Shown here piece by piece: positions 33,005 through 41,666 of a stretch of 42,484 bases of DNA (the stretch's first letter is position 1; each line of letters begins with the position of its first letter). This DNA is from CAITNM01 sp964446295. Lineage in GTDB: Bacteria; Pseudomonadota; Alphaproteobacteria; Paracaedibacterales; CAITNM01. Location of the stretch: contig CAYUNR010000005.1 in the NCBI GenBank assembly GCA_964446295.1, positions 1-42,484 on the forward strand, read 5' to 3'. The translations under genes were made by a program, and so were the position numbers. The notes beneath the pieces were generated by a model. It was not told the DNA's origin. It was given only the letters and a program-made list of their open reading frames with translations, and searched no databases.

Positions 33005-33475
33005 TTATTTCTTAGCTTGCTCAGACTCACTAGCACTATCGGTGTTTTTTTCAGGGCCATTTATAGACTTAGCATTTTGTGTGAACTCTTTTTTCCACGC
33101 ACTAAGCTTTTTATCCAAAGCGCTATCGCCTTCTTCTTTTGATTCTTCGTCAACTTGATTTCGGATAGCATCATCTGCAGAGCCTACTTTGTCTTTTAAG
33201 TCTTGTTGGCTTGCTTCTGAAAGAGAAGTTTCTGATTCTCCACCGCCAACAACGTGCTTAGCTTTTTCAGCAGATGCACTTAATGGTACACTTTTGCCAT
33301 CTTTATCTTTAGTGCGAGGAGGCATTAACTTGTAATTTGGTGGCAAATCAAGCGGGTCATTTTGCTTGATATTAAATTCATCGGCTTGGTAATGATCCAT
33401 TCCTAATGTGCTCTTTACGCTGTCACAAGCGGTTAAAACTAGGGATATTCCAATTAAAGTAAGTACTCTAGACAT
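33005..33475 (-). CDS. BamF-like (DUF3035-like) lipoprotein
   Basis: From ATG 33475 the product has 156 residues. It has a lipoprotein signal (MSRVLTLIGISLVLTAC, lipobox LTAC), then DEFNIKQNDPLDLPPNYKLMPPR. That segment matches the DUF3035 pattern (PDEF...PL.LPP.f.LPPP) described as a BAM-associated lipoprotein, BamF, in alphaproteobacteria. The C-terminal half is charged and disordered-looking (many Ser, Glu, Lys). The frame extends up to 33547, but that part is not a signal peptide. It leads the series with the two M16 peptidases, a conserved alphaproteobacterial neighbourhood by my recollection. Confidence 0.7.
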   Translation of the reverse strand: MSRVLTLIGISLVLTACDSVKSTLGMDHYQADEFNIKQNDPLDLPPNYKLMPPRTKDKDGKSVPLSASAEKAKHVVGGGESETSLSEASQQDLKDKVGSADDAIRNQVDEESKEEGDSALDKKLSAWKKEFTQNAKSINGPEKNTDSASESEQAKK

Positions 33476-33577
33476 ATAAACTATAGTGATATCTTGCTGT
33501 CTACAATGTAAGAAAGGCCTGTGAAAAAAGCAAGTTTTATAAACCATCCTGAAAATATTTTATAGAACGGTTAATTT

Positions 33578-34012
33578 TCAAGGCAAATGTTCATCAATAC
33601 TTTTAAACCTTGTTTCATGCCGTCCGCCGGCTTCAAAAGCAGTTGATAAAAACAAACAAATCATTTCCTGAGCTTCTGCAAAAGAAGTGTAATCCGCAGC
33701 AATGCACAAAATATTTGCGTTGTTATGGCTACGCGCACTTATTGCCATGGAATTGTTAAAACATAAAGCGGCATAAATGCCTTTATAGCGATTTGCTGCA
33801 ATTGATACGCCAATCCCACTTCGGCAAATAATAATGCCATAATCTGCTTCGTTAGATTGAACTTTCTGAGCAACCAATTGGGCAAATTCAGCGTAATTGG
33901 AACTTTCTGCATTGAATGCACCAACATCAATCCACTGATTAACTGAATCAGCAGATTTTATTTTTTCCTTAAGAGCATACCCTCCGTGGTCGGCTCCAAT
34001 TGCAATACGCAT
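33578..34012 (-). CDS. rpiB: Ribose-5-phosphate isomerase B
   Basis: RpiB interconverts ribose 5-phosphate and ribulose 5-phosphate. The 144-residue product shows the LacA/RpiB fold: MRIAIGADHGGYALKE, VDVGAF-like segment (IDVGAFNAESSNYAEFA), GIIICRSGIGVSIAANRYKGIYAALC with the catalytic Cys, and ARSHNNANILCIAA. It is divergent from uvrA and lies about 100 bases upstream of the BamF-like gene on the same strand. Confidence 0.95.
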   Translation of the reverse strand: MRIAIGADHGGYALKEKIKSADSVNQWIDVGAFNAESSNYAEFAQLVAQKVQSNEADYGIIICRSGIGVSIAANRYKGIYAALCFNNSMAISARSHNNANILCIAADYTSFAEAQEMICLFLSTAFEAGGRHETRFKSIDEHLP

Positions 34013-34064
34013 ATAACATTACCCATTCTAAAATGTTGCTTGTGCAAGTAATTTGTATTAGTCT

Positions 34065-34089
34065 AGCGAGTGTTTCATAAAAACACGCT
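34065..34089. promoter_or_regulatory. Inverted repeat upstream of uvrA
   Basis: GTGTTT (34070-34075) and AAACAC (34081-34086) are inverted copies with a five-base spacer, extended by AGC/GCT across a short bulge. The element lies about 60 bases before the uvrA start in the rpiB-uvrA gap. It could be an operator or a small hairpin. It does not match the GTTC-N7-GTTC form of the alphaproteobacterial LexA box, so SOS control is not shown. Confidence 0.3.
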
Positions 34090-34147
34090 GCACTTTAATT
34101 AGCAGCTGTAAATATACCCTACAAATTTTTTAATAAAGCGGTCAATC

Positions 34148-37024
34148 ATGCAAGATACAATTAAGATTCGTGGAGCACGCGAACATAACCTTAAAAATGT
34201 GAATGTAGATATTCCACGTAATAAGTTGGTAGTTATTACTGGCCTTAGTGGATCTGGAAAATCATCCCTTGCATTTGATACGCTTTATGCTGAAGGTCAG
34301 CGCCGCTATGTTGAAAGCTTATCAACATATGCTAGGCAATTCCTGCAGTTAATGCAAAAACCAGATGTGGATTCCATAGAAGGTTTAAGCCCAGCAATTT
34401 CAATTGAACAAAAAACAACGTCAAAAAATCCACGATCAACAGTTGGAACAGTCACAGAATTGTATGACTATTTGCGTTTGTTATTTGCACGCATAGGCGT
34501 GCCGCATTCACCATCCACCGGACTTCCCATTGAAGCGCAAACCATTAGTCAAATGGTTGATCGTATTTTAGAGCTTCCTGAAAAAACTAAAGTCATGATT
34601 CTTGCTCCCATCGTACGTGACCGCAAAGGTGAATACAAAAAAGAAATGCAAGATCTGCAAAAAAAAGGCTTTCAGCGCGTTTACATTGACGGAAAAATTT
34701 ACGCCATTGAAGAAGCGCCAACTCTTAACAAAAAAATAAAGCACACAATTGCAGTAGTTGTTGATCGTTTAGTGATGACAGCGCCTGAAGATATTCAAAC
34801 ACGTTTGGCAGATTCAATTGAAACAGCAGTTAAGCTAAGTGATGGATTGTTATGGGTGCAGAATGCAGATACACAAGTCATTACAACTTACTCTTCGAAA
34901 TTCGCATGCCCTACATCAGGATTTACTCTGGAAGAAATAGAGCCACGCCTATTTTCTTTTAATAGTCCACATGGCGCTTGCGCTACTTGCGATGGTTTGG
35001 GCCTTGAGATTGTTTTTGATGAACATCTCGTTGTGCCAAATCACGATTTTAGCTTACGTGAAGGAGCAATTGCACCATGGTCAGCACAAGAAAGTGCAGC
35101 AACTAATAAGCGTGGGCAAATGACCTCGGAATATTATGCGCAAGTGCTAGATGGACTTGCCAACTATTTTAGTGAAAGCGCAACGATTCCATTCAAAGAT
35201 CTATCAGAAAATTTAAAAAAAATCATTCTGCATGGTTCTGGCACTGAGATTATTCCTATTGTGTATAATGATGGAATTCGCAAATACATTTCAAAAAAAC
35301 CTTTTGAAGGTGTTATTCCAAATTTACGTCGCAGATGGCTAGAAACAGAAAGCGATTGGACTAGAGAATTTTTACGACGGTTCCAAAATGAAACACCCTG
35401 TCATAGTTGCGGAGGCTACAGATTAAAAGACGAAGCCTTGTGTGTGAAACTTGCACAATTGCATATTGGTGAAGTGTGTCGATTCTCTATAAAAGATGCA
35501 TTGAAGTGGTTTGAAAACCTAGAGCTAACAAAAAAACAACAAGACATTGCCGATAAAATTTTAAGAGAAATTCGAAACAGATTAAAATTTCTAATTGATG
35601 TTGGCCTGGATTATCTAACACTCTCAAGAGGAGCAGGAACGCTTTCAGGTGGTGAAAGTCAGCGCATTCGTTTGGCTTCTCAGGTAGGATCAGGGCTCAC
35701 GGGCGTGCTATATGTGTTAGACGAGCCATCAATTGGTTTGCATCAACGCGATAACGATCGCTTGCTTGATTCTCTGCGTAACTTACGTGATTTAGGCAAT
35801 ACTGTTGTAGTTGTTGAGCACGATGAAGATGCTATACGCACCGCAGACTACGTAATTGATATGGGGCCAGCTGCAGGCGTGCATGGCGGTGAAATTATCT
35901 CGGAAGGCACGCCACAAACAATAATGTTATGTCCTAAAAGTTTGACAGGTCAGTACCTGAAAGGAACAAAGTCCATCCCCATACCAGCACATCGTCGAGC
36001 AGGTCACATAGATAAATTTTTAAAAATTACAGGCGCCAAAACAAACAATCTAAAAAATGTTGAGGCTACATTTCCTTTAGGCACATTTACATGTGTTACT
36101 GGGGTTTCAGGAGGCGGGAAATCAACTCTTGTAATAGAAACTTTATACAAAGCGTTGAACCGTCAATTTAATCATGGCCGAGATTTACCTGGAATTTATA
36201 AATCATTAGAAGGTGCGGAACATATTGATAAGGTTATTGATATTGATCAATCACCTATTGGCCGTACCCCACGTTCAAACCCAGCAACATACGTTGGATG
36301 TTTTACACCAATTCGTGAATGGTTTTCAGGTATGCCCGAAGCAAAAACACGTGGCTATACGCCTGGTAGATTTTCTTTCAACGTCAAAGGTGGTCGTTGT
36401 GAAGCTTGCCAGGGAGATGGTGTTGTAAAAATTGAAATGCACTTCTTGCCTGATGTTTACGTAGAATGTGATCAATGTCATGGAAAACGCTACAATCGTG
36501 AAACGTTAGAAATTACATACAAGAATAAAAGCATTGCTGATGTTTTAGATATGACCGTTGAAGAAGCGGTAGATTTTTTTGAAAATAATACAGCCGTAGC
36601 TGACAAATTACGCGCTCTTAAACAGGTAGGACTTGGATACATAAAGGTAGGACAACAAGCAACGACTCTATCTGGTGGTGAAGCTCAACGTGTTAAATTA
36701 GCAAAAGAATTATCACGTCGCGCCACTGGAAAAACTTTGTATATTCTTGATGAACCAACAACAGGCTTGCATTTTGAAGATGTTCGAAAATTATTGGAAG
36801 TTTTGCATCACTTAGTCGAGCAAGGAAATACAGTTTTAGTTATTGAGCATAACTTAGAAGTGATTAAGACGGCTGACTGGGTCATTGATATGGGGCCTGA
36901 AGGTGGAGATGGTGGTGGTGAAGTTATTGCAACAGGCACACCTGAAGAAATTGCAAAGATTGCAAAAAGCTATACAGGCCAGTATCTGAAACCATACTTG
37001 AAAGCTCGAATGATTAGCGCATAA
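34148..37024 (+). CDS. uvrA: Excinuclease ABC subunit A
   Basis: UvrA recognises DNA lesions and loads UvrB in nucleotide excision repair. The 958-residue product has two ABC ATPase modules: Walker A GLSGSGKSS near residue 32 and GVSGGGKST near 650. The signatures are LSGGESQRIRLASQ and LSGGEAQRVKLAKELS. A zinc module sits in each half (CATCDGLG; CEACQGDGV with CDQCHGKRY). Full length and all core motifs indicate a working protein. It has its own upstream region of about 135 bases divergent from rpiB. Confidence 0.97.
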   Translation: MQDTIKIRGAREHNLKNVNVDIPRNKLVVITGLSGSGKSSLAFDTLYAEGQRRYVESLSTYARQFLQLMQKPDVDSIEGLSPAISIEQKTTSKNPRSTVGTVTELYDYLRLLFARIGVPHSPSTGLPIEAQTISQMVDRILELPEKTKVMILAPIVRDRKGEYKKEMQDLQKKGFQRVYIDGKIYAIEEAPTLNKKIKHTIAVVVDRLVMTAPEDIQTRLADSIETAVKLSDGLLWVQNADTQVITTYSSKFACPTSGFTLEEIEPRLFSFNSPHGACATCDGLGLEIVFDEHLVVPNHDFSLREGAIAPWSAQESAATNKRGQMTSEYYAQVLDGLANYFSESATIPFKDLSENLKKIILHGSGTEIIPIVYNDGIRKYISKKPFEGVIPNLRRRWLETESDWTREFLRRFQNETPCHSCGGYRLKDEALCVKLAQLHIGEVCRFSIKDALKWFENLELTKKQQDIADKILREIRNRLKFLIDVGLDYLTLSRGAGTLSGGESQRIRLASQVGSGLTGVLYVLDEPSIGLHQRDNDRLLDSLRNLRDLGNTVVVVEHDEDAIRTADYVIDMGPAAGVHGGEIISEGTPQTIMLCPKSLTGQYLKGTKSIPIPAHRRAGHIDKFLKITGAKTNNLKNVEATFPLGTFTCVTGVSGGGKSTLVIETLYKALNRQFNHGRDLPGIYKSLEGAEHIDKVIDIDQSPIGRTPRSNPATYVGCFTPIREWFSGMPEAKTRGYTPGRFSFNVKGGRCEACQGDGVVKIEMHFLPDVYVECDQCHGKRYNRETLEITYKNKSIADVLDMTVEEAVDFFENNTAVADKLRALKQVGLGYIKVGQQATTLSGGEAQRVKLAKELSRRATGKTLYILDEPTTGLHFEDVRKLLEVLHHLVEQGNTVLVIEHNLEVIKTADWVIDMGPEGGDGGGEVIATGTPEEIAKIAKSYTGQYLKPYLKARMISA

Positions 37025-37099
37025 AGTTGTAAAAATGCAACGCTACATTAGTTAGTGCGTTATCTTCTGTAAAAAACAAAAAACCTTCTGGAAAAATGA

Positions 37100-37130
37100 T
37101 TGACAATGATTACGTAGAATCCGATATACT
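37100..37130 (+). promoter_or_regulatory. Promoter candidate after uvrA
   Basis: TTGACA (37100-37105) is followed after 19 bases by TATACT (37125-37130), a near-consensus pair with a slightly long spacer. It would give a leader of about 90 bases ahead of the NAD(P)HX epimerase gene at 37228. The rest of the 203-base gap between uvrA and that gene is A-rich and shows nothing else clear. Confidence 0.45.
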
Positions 37131-37227
37131 TGGAATAGAAAACAAAAATATAAAAAATTCAAAAAAATTAGTTGTATAGTGCTAAAATTTGAAATTTTTA
37201 CTTTTTAAATAAACACAAAGGCCTTTC

Positions 37228-37893
37228 ATGGATTTTCCAGTTCTAAACAAAGAAGCTACCATACTATGTGAATCAGATTATTTACGAATAACTGGATTAG
37301 ACGAAGGAAGTCTGATTGAAGTTACAGGATTTTCTTGTGCAAAAGAGATTTTAAATTACTACGGACCATTTTGCAGTGATCACGTGGTTATATTTGCAGG
37401 ACCTGGAAAAAATGGTGGAGATGGGATTTCTACAGCATTATTTCTAGCCCCTCATACAAAAAAAATAACTATTTTTATGCCTGTTTTGCCTTCTCAAGAC
37501 ATTTTGAATATTAATATAAATCGCGCCAAAGCCTTTTATCCAAACATTGAATTTGCCGATATGCCTGTTTCTGGAGACATATACATTGATGCTTTGTTTG
37601 GGATTGGACTAACCAAAAAGCCCGAAGGTATTTTTGAGCAGCTAATAAACAATTTGAATAAGCAATCTAATCCCGTTATTTCGATTGACGTTCCAAGCGG
37701 AATAGATGCAAATACTTCCACAAGCACAGGGAATGTTGTTGTGCCAAATCTCACTGTTGCTATAGGATGCCTGAAACCTGTTCATAATCATGCGAATTCT
37801 AACGCATTGTGTGGAGAAATAGTTTGTCCTGATATCGGATTACCTCGTGAATTTATAGAAAAATATGCTGAAAACCATAAAGTTGCATGCTAG
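37228..37893 (+). CDS. nnrE: NAD(P)H-hydrate epimerase (YjeF N-terminal domain only)
   Basis: The 221-residue protein is the YjeF_N domain: VVIFAGPGKNGGDGISTALFL, YIDALFGIGLTKKPEG, VISIDVPSGIDANTSTSTG. It epimerises damaged NAD(P)HX so that the ADP/ATP-dependent dehydratase (NnrD) can repair it. In many bacteria both activities are fused in one protein of about 500 residues. Here only the epimerase domain is encoded, and no dehydratase lies next to it. The ATG at 37228 is preceded by AAAGG. The glutathione S-transferase gene starts 31 bases later. Confidence 0.85.
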   Translation: MDFPVLNKEATILCESDYLRITGLDEGSLIEVTGFSCAKEILNYYGPFCSDHVVIFAGPGKNGGDGISTALFLAPHTKKITIFMPVLPSQDILNININRAKAFYPNIEFADMPVSGDIYIDALFGIGLTKKPEGIFEQLINNLNKQSNPVISIDVPSGIDANTSTSTGNVVVPNLTVAIGCLKPVHNHANSNALCGEIVCPDIGLPREFIEKYAENHKVAC

Positions 37894-37924
37894 CATAGGC
37901 TAAGATACTTTAGCATTTGTACCG

Positions 37925-38563
37925 ATGATACTTTATTCATTTCCTAGCTCTCCTTTTGGATGCAAAGTTAAAGCGGTTATTTTAGCCTGCGAACAAACAA
38001 AAAATATTATCGTTGAAGAATTTCATCCCTGGCAAACAGATACATTTTTTAGAAAACTAAATCCCTTGGGTAAAATCCCTACTTTAAAAATAAGTGCTGA
38101 TGAAGCCATCTTTGATTCATCGGTAATTTGTGAGTTCATTATGGATAAAGCAGGAAAAACCGCAGCGCTGATGCCAGATAAGTTTAAATCACTAAAAGTA
38201 CAAGCCCTGGTTGATGGCATGGCAGATGCTGCAGTTTCGATGAGATATGAACATTTTTTTCGGCCAAAGCATTTGCAATGTGAAGATTGGTACGATCGTC
38301 AACGCTTAGCGCTAACCAGTGGGCTGAAATATCTTGATGTGAGTCTCGACACTAAGCTAAATCAAGAAATCTTATTTGAAAATTTATGTGTGGCAACGTT
38401 TTTGTCGTACGTTGATCTTCGTTTTTCAGATGAACCATTCCGAAAAAACTACGAAAAACTCTACAGTTGGTATGATGAGTACATGCAAAAACACTCATTT
38501 CTAGAAACCGTAAAAGCTAAGGACCATCCTGTTCCTGCAAACATAGCACGTTTACAAAAGTGA
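37925..38563 (+). CDS. Glutathione S-transferase family protein
   Basis: The 212-residue product has an N-terminal thioredoxin-like domain (ILYSFPSSPFGCKVKAVILACEQ, then LNPLGKIPTLKI and IFDSSVICEFIM) and an all-helical C-terminal domain. The N-terminal Ser-Pro-Phe-Gly-Cys region resembles Ser/Cys-type bacterial GSTs. The DSSVIC segment corresponds to the glutathione gamma-Glu contact (usually ES or DS). Substrate unknown. Its TGA stop overlaps the GTG start of comF. Confidence 0.85.
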   Translation: MILYSFPSSPFGCKVKAVILACEQTKNIIVEEFHPWQTDTFFRKLNPLGKIPTLKISADEAIFDSSVICEFIMDKAGKTAALMPDKFKSLKVQALVDGMADAAVSMRYEHFFRPKHLQCEDWYDRQRLALTSGLKYLDVSLDTKLNQEILFENLCVATFLSYVDLRFSDEPFRKNYEKLYSWYDEYMQKHSFLETVKAKDHPVPANIARLQK

Positions 38564-39291
38564 TTTTTAACACACCTGCTGCGCAAGCTGTGATTAATTT
38601 TTTGCTCCCACCGCAATGCGCATTGTGTAGAGAAATAACAAAAGAGCCATACACTTTGTGTAGTGATTGCTGGCCCAAATTAAGATTTATAACATCACCT
38701 AAATGTTCTTTATGTTGTGTTCCTCTAGATAATGTTGATCATGACATGCCATGCACAGATTGCTTAAAACACCCCCCTGTTTTTTCTAAAGCCCACGCAC
38801 CGCTTATTTACAATGATTCAGTAAAAAAACTTGTGCTTAGATATAAAAATTACGATGGGCTACACTTGGGCCCTATGCTTTTTGGCTGGATGCAACGATG
38901 TGTTCCTAATGACACTAATATTATTGTGCCAGTCCCCTTGCACTGGTGGCGTTTTTTCATCCGTCAATATAATCAGGCAACAGAACTTGGAAAATTAATC
39001 GCAAAGTATACAAATGTTGCAATTAACCCAAATCTTTTAAAACGCGTAAAGTCAACCGCGTCGCAGGGACACAAAAGTAAATCGCTACGCTATGAAAATC
39101 TTAAAGATGCATTTGCAGTAACTGATTCTAAAAATATTTTAAAAAATGCAAATGTACTATTGATCGATGATGTGCTTACAAGCGGAGCAACTGCCAATGC
39201 ATGCGCTCAGGCTTTATTAAATGCAGGAGCAACAAGAGTTGAAGTACTGACCATAGCCAGAGCTATAAAAGAAAATAATGGAACATTTTAA
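38560..39291 (+). CDS. comF: ComF family phosphoribosyltransferase-like protein
   Basis: The 243-residue protein starts at a GTG overlapping the previous stop codon. It has an N-terminal double zinc-ribbon (CALCREITKEPYTLCSDCW; CSLCCVPLDNVDHDMPCTDC) and a C-terminal phosphoribosyltransferase motif (VLLIDDVLTSGATANACAQALLNAGA). This is the ComF/GntX layout. ComF acts in DNA uptake in competent bacteria, though many bacteria keep it without known competence. It overlaps the start of the UbiB-family gene by 14 bases, forming a compact GST-comF-ubiB unit. Confidence 0.92.
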   Translation: MIFNTPAAQAVINFLLPPQCALCREITKEPYTLCSDCWPKLRFITSPKCSLCCVPLDNVDHDMPCTDCLKHPPVFSKAHAPLIYNDSVKKLVLRYKNYDGLHLGPMLFGWMQRCVPNDTNIIVPVPLHWWRFFIRQYNQATELGKLIAKYTNVAINPNLLKRVKSTASQGHKSKSLRYENLKDAFAVTDSKNILKNANVLLIDDVLTSGATANACAQALLNAGATRVEVLTIARAIKENNGTF

Positions 39292-40549
39292 AACACTGAA
39301 GCGACTATTCGATGTGGGCACAACTCTAACCGGGATTGGCATGCGTGTTGGCGCTCAAGAATACTTAGGACTGAATATCGATGAAGCAGCTTATGCACAA
39401 AAATTACGTCAATCTTTCGGAGGGCTTAAGGGGCCATTTATGAAAATGGCTCAATTTTTAGCAACCGTACCAGATGCCCTACCTCCAGAATTTGCGGCAG
39501 AATTTATGACACTACAATCGAATGCACCTTCAATGGGAGAAGGTTTTGTAAGACGGCGCATGACTGGAGAGCTTGGGAAAAATTGGAGAGATTTATTTCA
39601 GAGCTTTTCGTTAAAAGCATCCCATGCTGCATCACTTGGACAAATTCATAAAGCTGTAAGCATTCAGGGAGAAAACCTTGCTATAAAACTTCAATATCCC
39701 GATATGGAAACCACAATTAGCGCTGACTTAAAACAACTAGATATGATTTTAGGAATTTATCAGTCTTTTAATAAATCAATAGACACACAAGATATAGCAA
39801 CAGAAATTCGTGATCGCCTCTATGAAGAATTGGATTATACCTTAGAAGCACAAAATCTTGAGAAATTTAGAAATATTTTCAAAAACCAATTTGATTTCAT
39901 TATCGTGCCAAAAATATATCCAGAGCTTTCGACTAAACGCCTTTTAACAATGGAATGGATTGAAGGCAAGCCTGCCCTTGAGTATATTGCATGCTCTAGT
40001 GATGTTCGTAATGAGTTAGGGCGCAAGCTGTTTTTGGCTTGGTATTGGCCACTCTATCGTTTCAACATATTGCATGGAGACCCTCATCCAGGAAACTATT
40101 TAATACTAGCTGATGGTCGAATTTGCTTGCTTGATTTTGGCTGCGTTCGACAATTTGAAAGACCATTTTTACAAGCAGTAGTCGATTTATATATTGCCTT
40201 CAGAGATAACAAGCCAGATTTAGCGGTGGATGCTTATAAACGTTGGGGCTTCAATAACATTTCTAATGAACTGATCGATGTGCTAAATCAATGGGCAAAG
40301 CTATTATATGAGCCCTTACTAGAAAATAAAGTTCGTCCTATTCAAGAGACAAATGGTGGGAAAAAAGGATGGGAAACAGCTAGAGACGTTCATAAAAAAC
40401 TGCATGAATTAGGAGGAATAAAGCCCCCCCAAGAATTTGTATTTATGGATCGTGCAGCTGTTGGCATAGGATCTGTTTTAATGCGAATTGGAGCAGAACA
40501 AAATTGGCATAAGCTCTTTGAAGAAATTATCGACGGAATTTATACGTGA
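39278..40549 (+). CDS. ABC1/UbiB-family atypical kinase
   Basis: The 423-residue protein matches the ABC1/ADCK/UbiB family. It has the KGPFMKMAQ segment near the N terminus (the family's KxGQ-type motif), SLGQIHKAV (Ala-rich loop position), GENLAIKLQYP with the ATP Lys, ILHGDPHPGNYLI (catalytic loop) and CLLDFGCVRQF (the DFG motif). Members such as UbiB support ubiquinone biosynthesis; related ones have other roles. No C-terminal membrane segments like those of E. coli UbiB are apparent, so a COQ8/ADCK-like subgroup is more likely. Substrate unknown. Confidence 0.85.
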   Translation: MEHFKTLKRLFDVGTTLTGIGMRVGAQEYLGLNIDEAAYAQKLRQSFGGLKGPFMKMAQFLATVPDALPPEFAAEFMTLQSNAPSMGEGFVRRRMTGELGKNWRDLFQSFSLKASHAASLGQIHKAVSIQGENLAIKLQYPDMETTISADLKQLDMILGIYQSFNKSIDTQDIATEIRDRLYEELDYTLEAQNLEKFRNIFKNQFDFIIVPKIYPELSTKRLLTMEWIEGKPALEYIACSSDVRNELGRKLFLAWYWPLYRFNILHGDPHPGNYLILADGRICLLDFGCVRQFERPFLQAVVDLYIAFRDNKPDLAVDAYKRWGFNNISNELIDVLNQWAKLLYEPLLENKVRPIQETNGGKKGWETARDVHKKLHELGGIKPPQEFVFMDRAAVGIGSVLMRIGAEQNWHKLFEEIIDGIYT

Positions 40550-40551
40550 TA

Positions 40552-40591
40552 AAACAAAGCCCAGCAAATAAAATAATGCCGGGCTCTGTTT
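40552..40591. terminator. Bidirectional terminator between the UbiB-like and membrane-protein genes
   Basis: A hairpin forms from AAACAAAGCCCAGCA and TGCCGGGCTCTGTTT with a ten-base A+T loop and two mismatches in about 15 pairs. On the minus strand the stem runs into TTTGTTTTAT, a good terminator tail. It sits exactly between two convergent genes (stops at 40549 and 40597) and could serve both. Confidence 0.75.
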
Positions 40592-40596
40592 AAAAA

Positions 40597-41568
40597 TTAG
40601 TATTGAGCAGATGGAGGTGGAACTGGGTTTGGAGCTGCCCCGGGATTCGCTCCAGGAGTTACTGAACCTGCAGGCCCAGCCGCCATATCTAAATTTGGTG
40701 GCGCTGCAGAGCCAGGAGCAGGAAGCACATGAATATCCGCCTGAGCTTTGGGAGGTTGAGGCTTAGGCATAGCGGCTCTTTTAGCAGCATTTGCATCTTC
40801 AATTGTGATTAAGCCTAATACAATCAGCACCTTCACAAAGGCAGAAACAAGGAAAATAATACAGTTATTCGATTGATTAATTATGTCAAATTCACCTTTT
40901 ATTACCGCAGTAAGAATCATGCCAATAACAAAAGCTTGAGTCATTAGAGTAAATACGGTGGTTTCGTGCGATGAAAATTTTAGTCCAAGAACCCAACCAA
41001 TCGCAATTGCTAACATTACAACATACCGCCCTAGGTGGGAATATAGCTCTCCAAAGTGCTTTAAAAGCGCTATTTCTTCGAGAAAAATTTCAAAAACAGC
41101 TAATGCACATACAAGTCCGATTGCATAAAAACTAGCTTTTGCAAGTACTGGAAATGAACTAACTAAAGCTATCATCATTGCACAAAGTATTCCCATGTGA
41201 AGATAAAATACAAAACGACTAGGTTCTGCATTTGCTTTTGTGCGATCAAGAGCCACTTTCTCCAAAGCATACATTGCACAAAATGCAAACAGGAAAGTCG
41301 TAAATACTAAGAACGTTAAATGGTGTTTCTGTCTTAGGTACTCTATGCTGCTATTTTCTGAGACTTGGGCTATTTTTTCAATAACGTCTGGAACCATGAA
41401 CACGAATACAGCGGTCACAGCCATTCCTCCACCAATGGAAGATATTTTTGAAATATTAAAGTTTGGGATACTTCTTATAATGGGCAATGCCATTGGCACT
41501 AAGAGAAGTATCATTACAGCAATAGCTGTTGCAAGAAAGTTTGGGTCTGCTGTACAAGTCATATCCAT
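40597..41568 (-). CDS. Polytopic membrane protein with Pro/Ala-rich C-terminal tail
   Basis: The 323-residue protein has about eight hydrophobic segments (near 10-30, 42-62, 82-102, 117-138, 144-164, 182-202, 207-229 and 234-256). A C-terminal tail of about 65 residues, rich in Pro, Ala and Gly, then ends VPPPSAQY. I recognise no family with confidence. The second segment (GGGMAVTAVFVFMVPDVIE) distantly recalls the Gly...Pro-Glu segment of ZIP metal transporters, and eight segments fit that fold. The ZIP metal-binding His are not evident, so this is weak. The start at 41568 is preceded by a 98-base gap to divergent xerD, and a clear terminator lies beyond its stop. Confidence 0.75.
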   Translation of the reverse strand: MDMTCTADPNFLATAIAVMILLLVPMALPIIRSIPNFNISKISSIGGGMAVTAVFVFMVPDVIEKIAQVSENSSIEYLRQKHHLTFLVFTTFLFAFCAMYALEKVALDRTKANAEPSRFVFYLHMGILCAMMIALVSSFPVLAKASFYAIGLVCALAVFEIFLEEIALLKHFGELYSHLGRYVVMLAIAIGWVLGLKFSSHETTVFTLMTQAFVIGMILTAVIKGEFDIINQSNNCIIFLVSAFVKVLIVLGLITIEDANAAKRAAMPKPQPPKAQADIHVLPAPGSAAPPNLDMAAGPAGSVTPGANPGAAPNPVPPPSAQY

Positions 41569-41666
41569 AGTAATAACACCACATAAGTTGATAAGGTTTA
41601 CACTAATAGTATTTCACGAAGAATTATCTGTAGTAAAGCCCCCTGATATAATGTTAATAATCTAAT

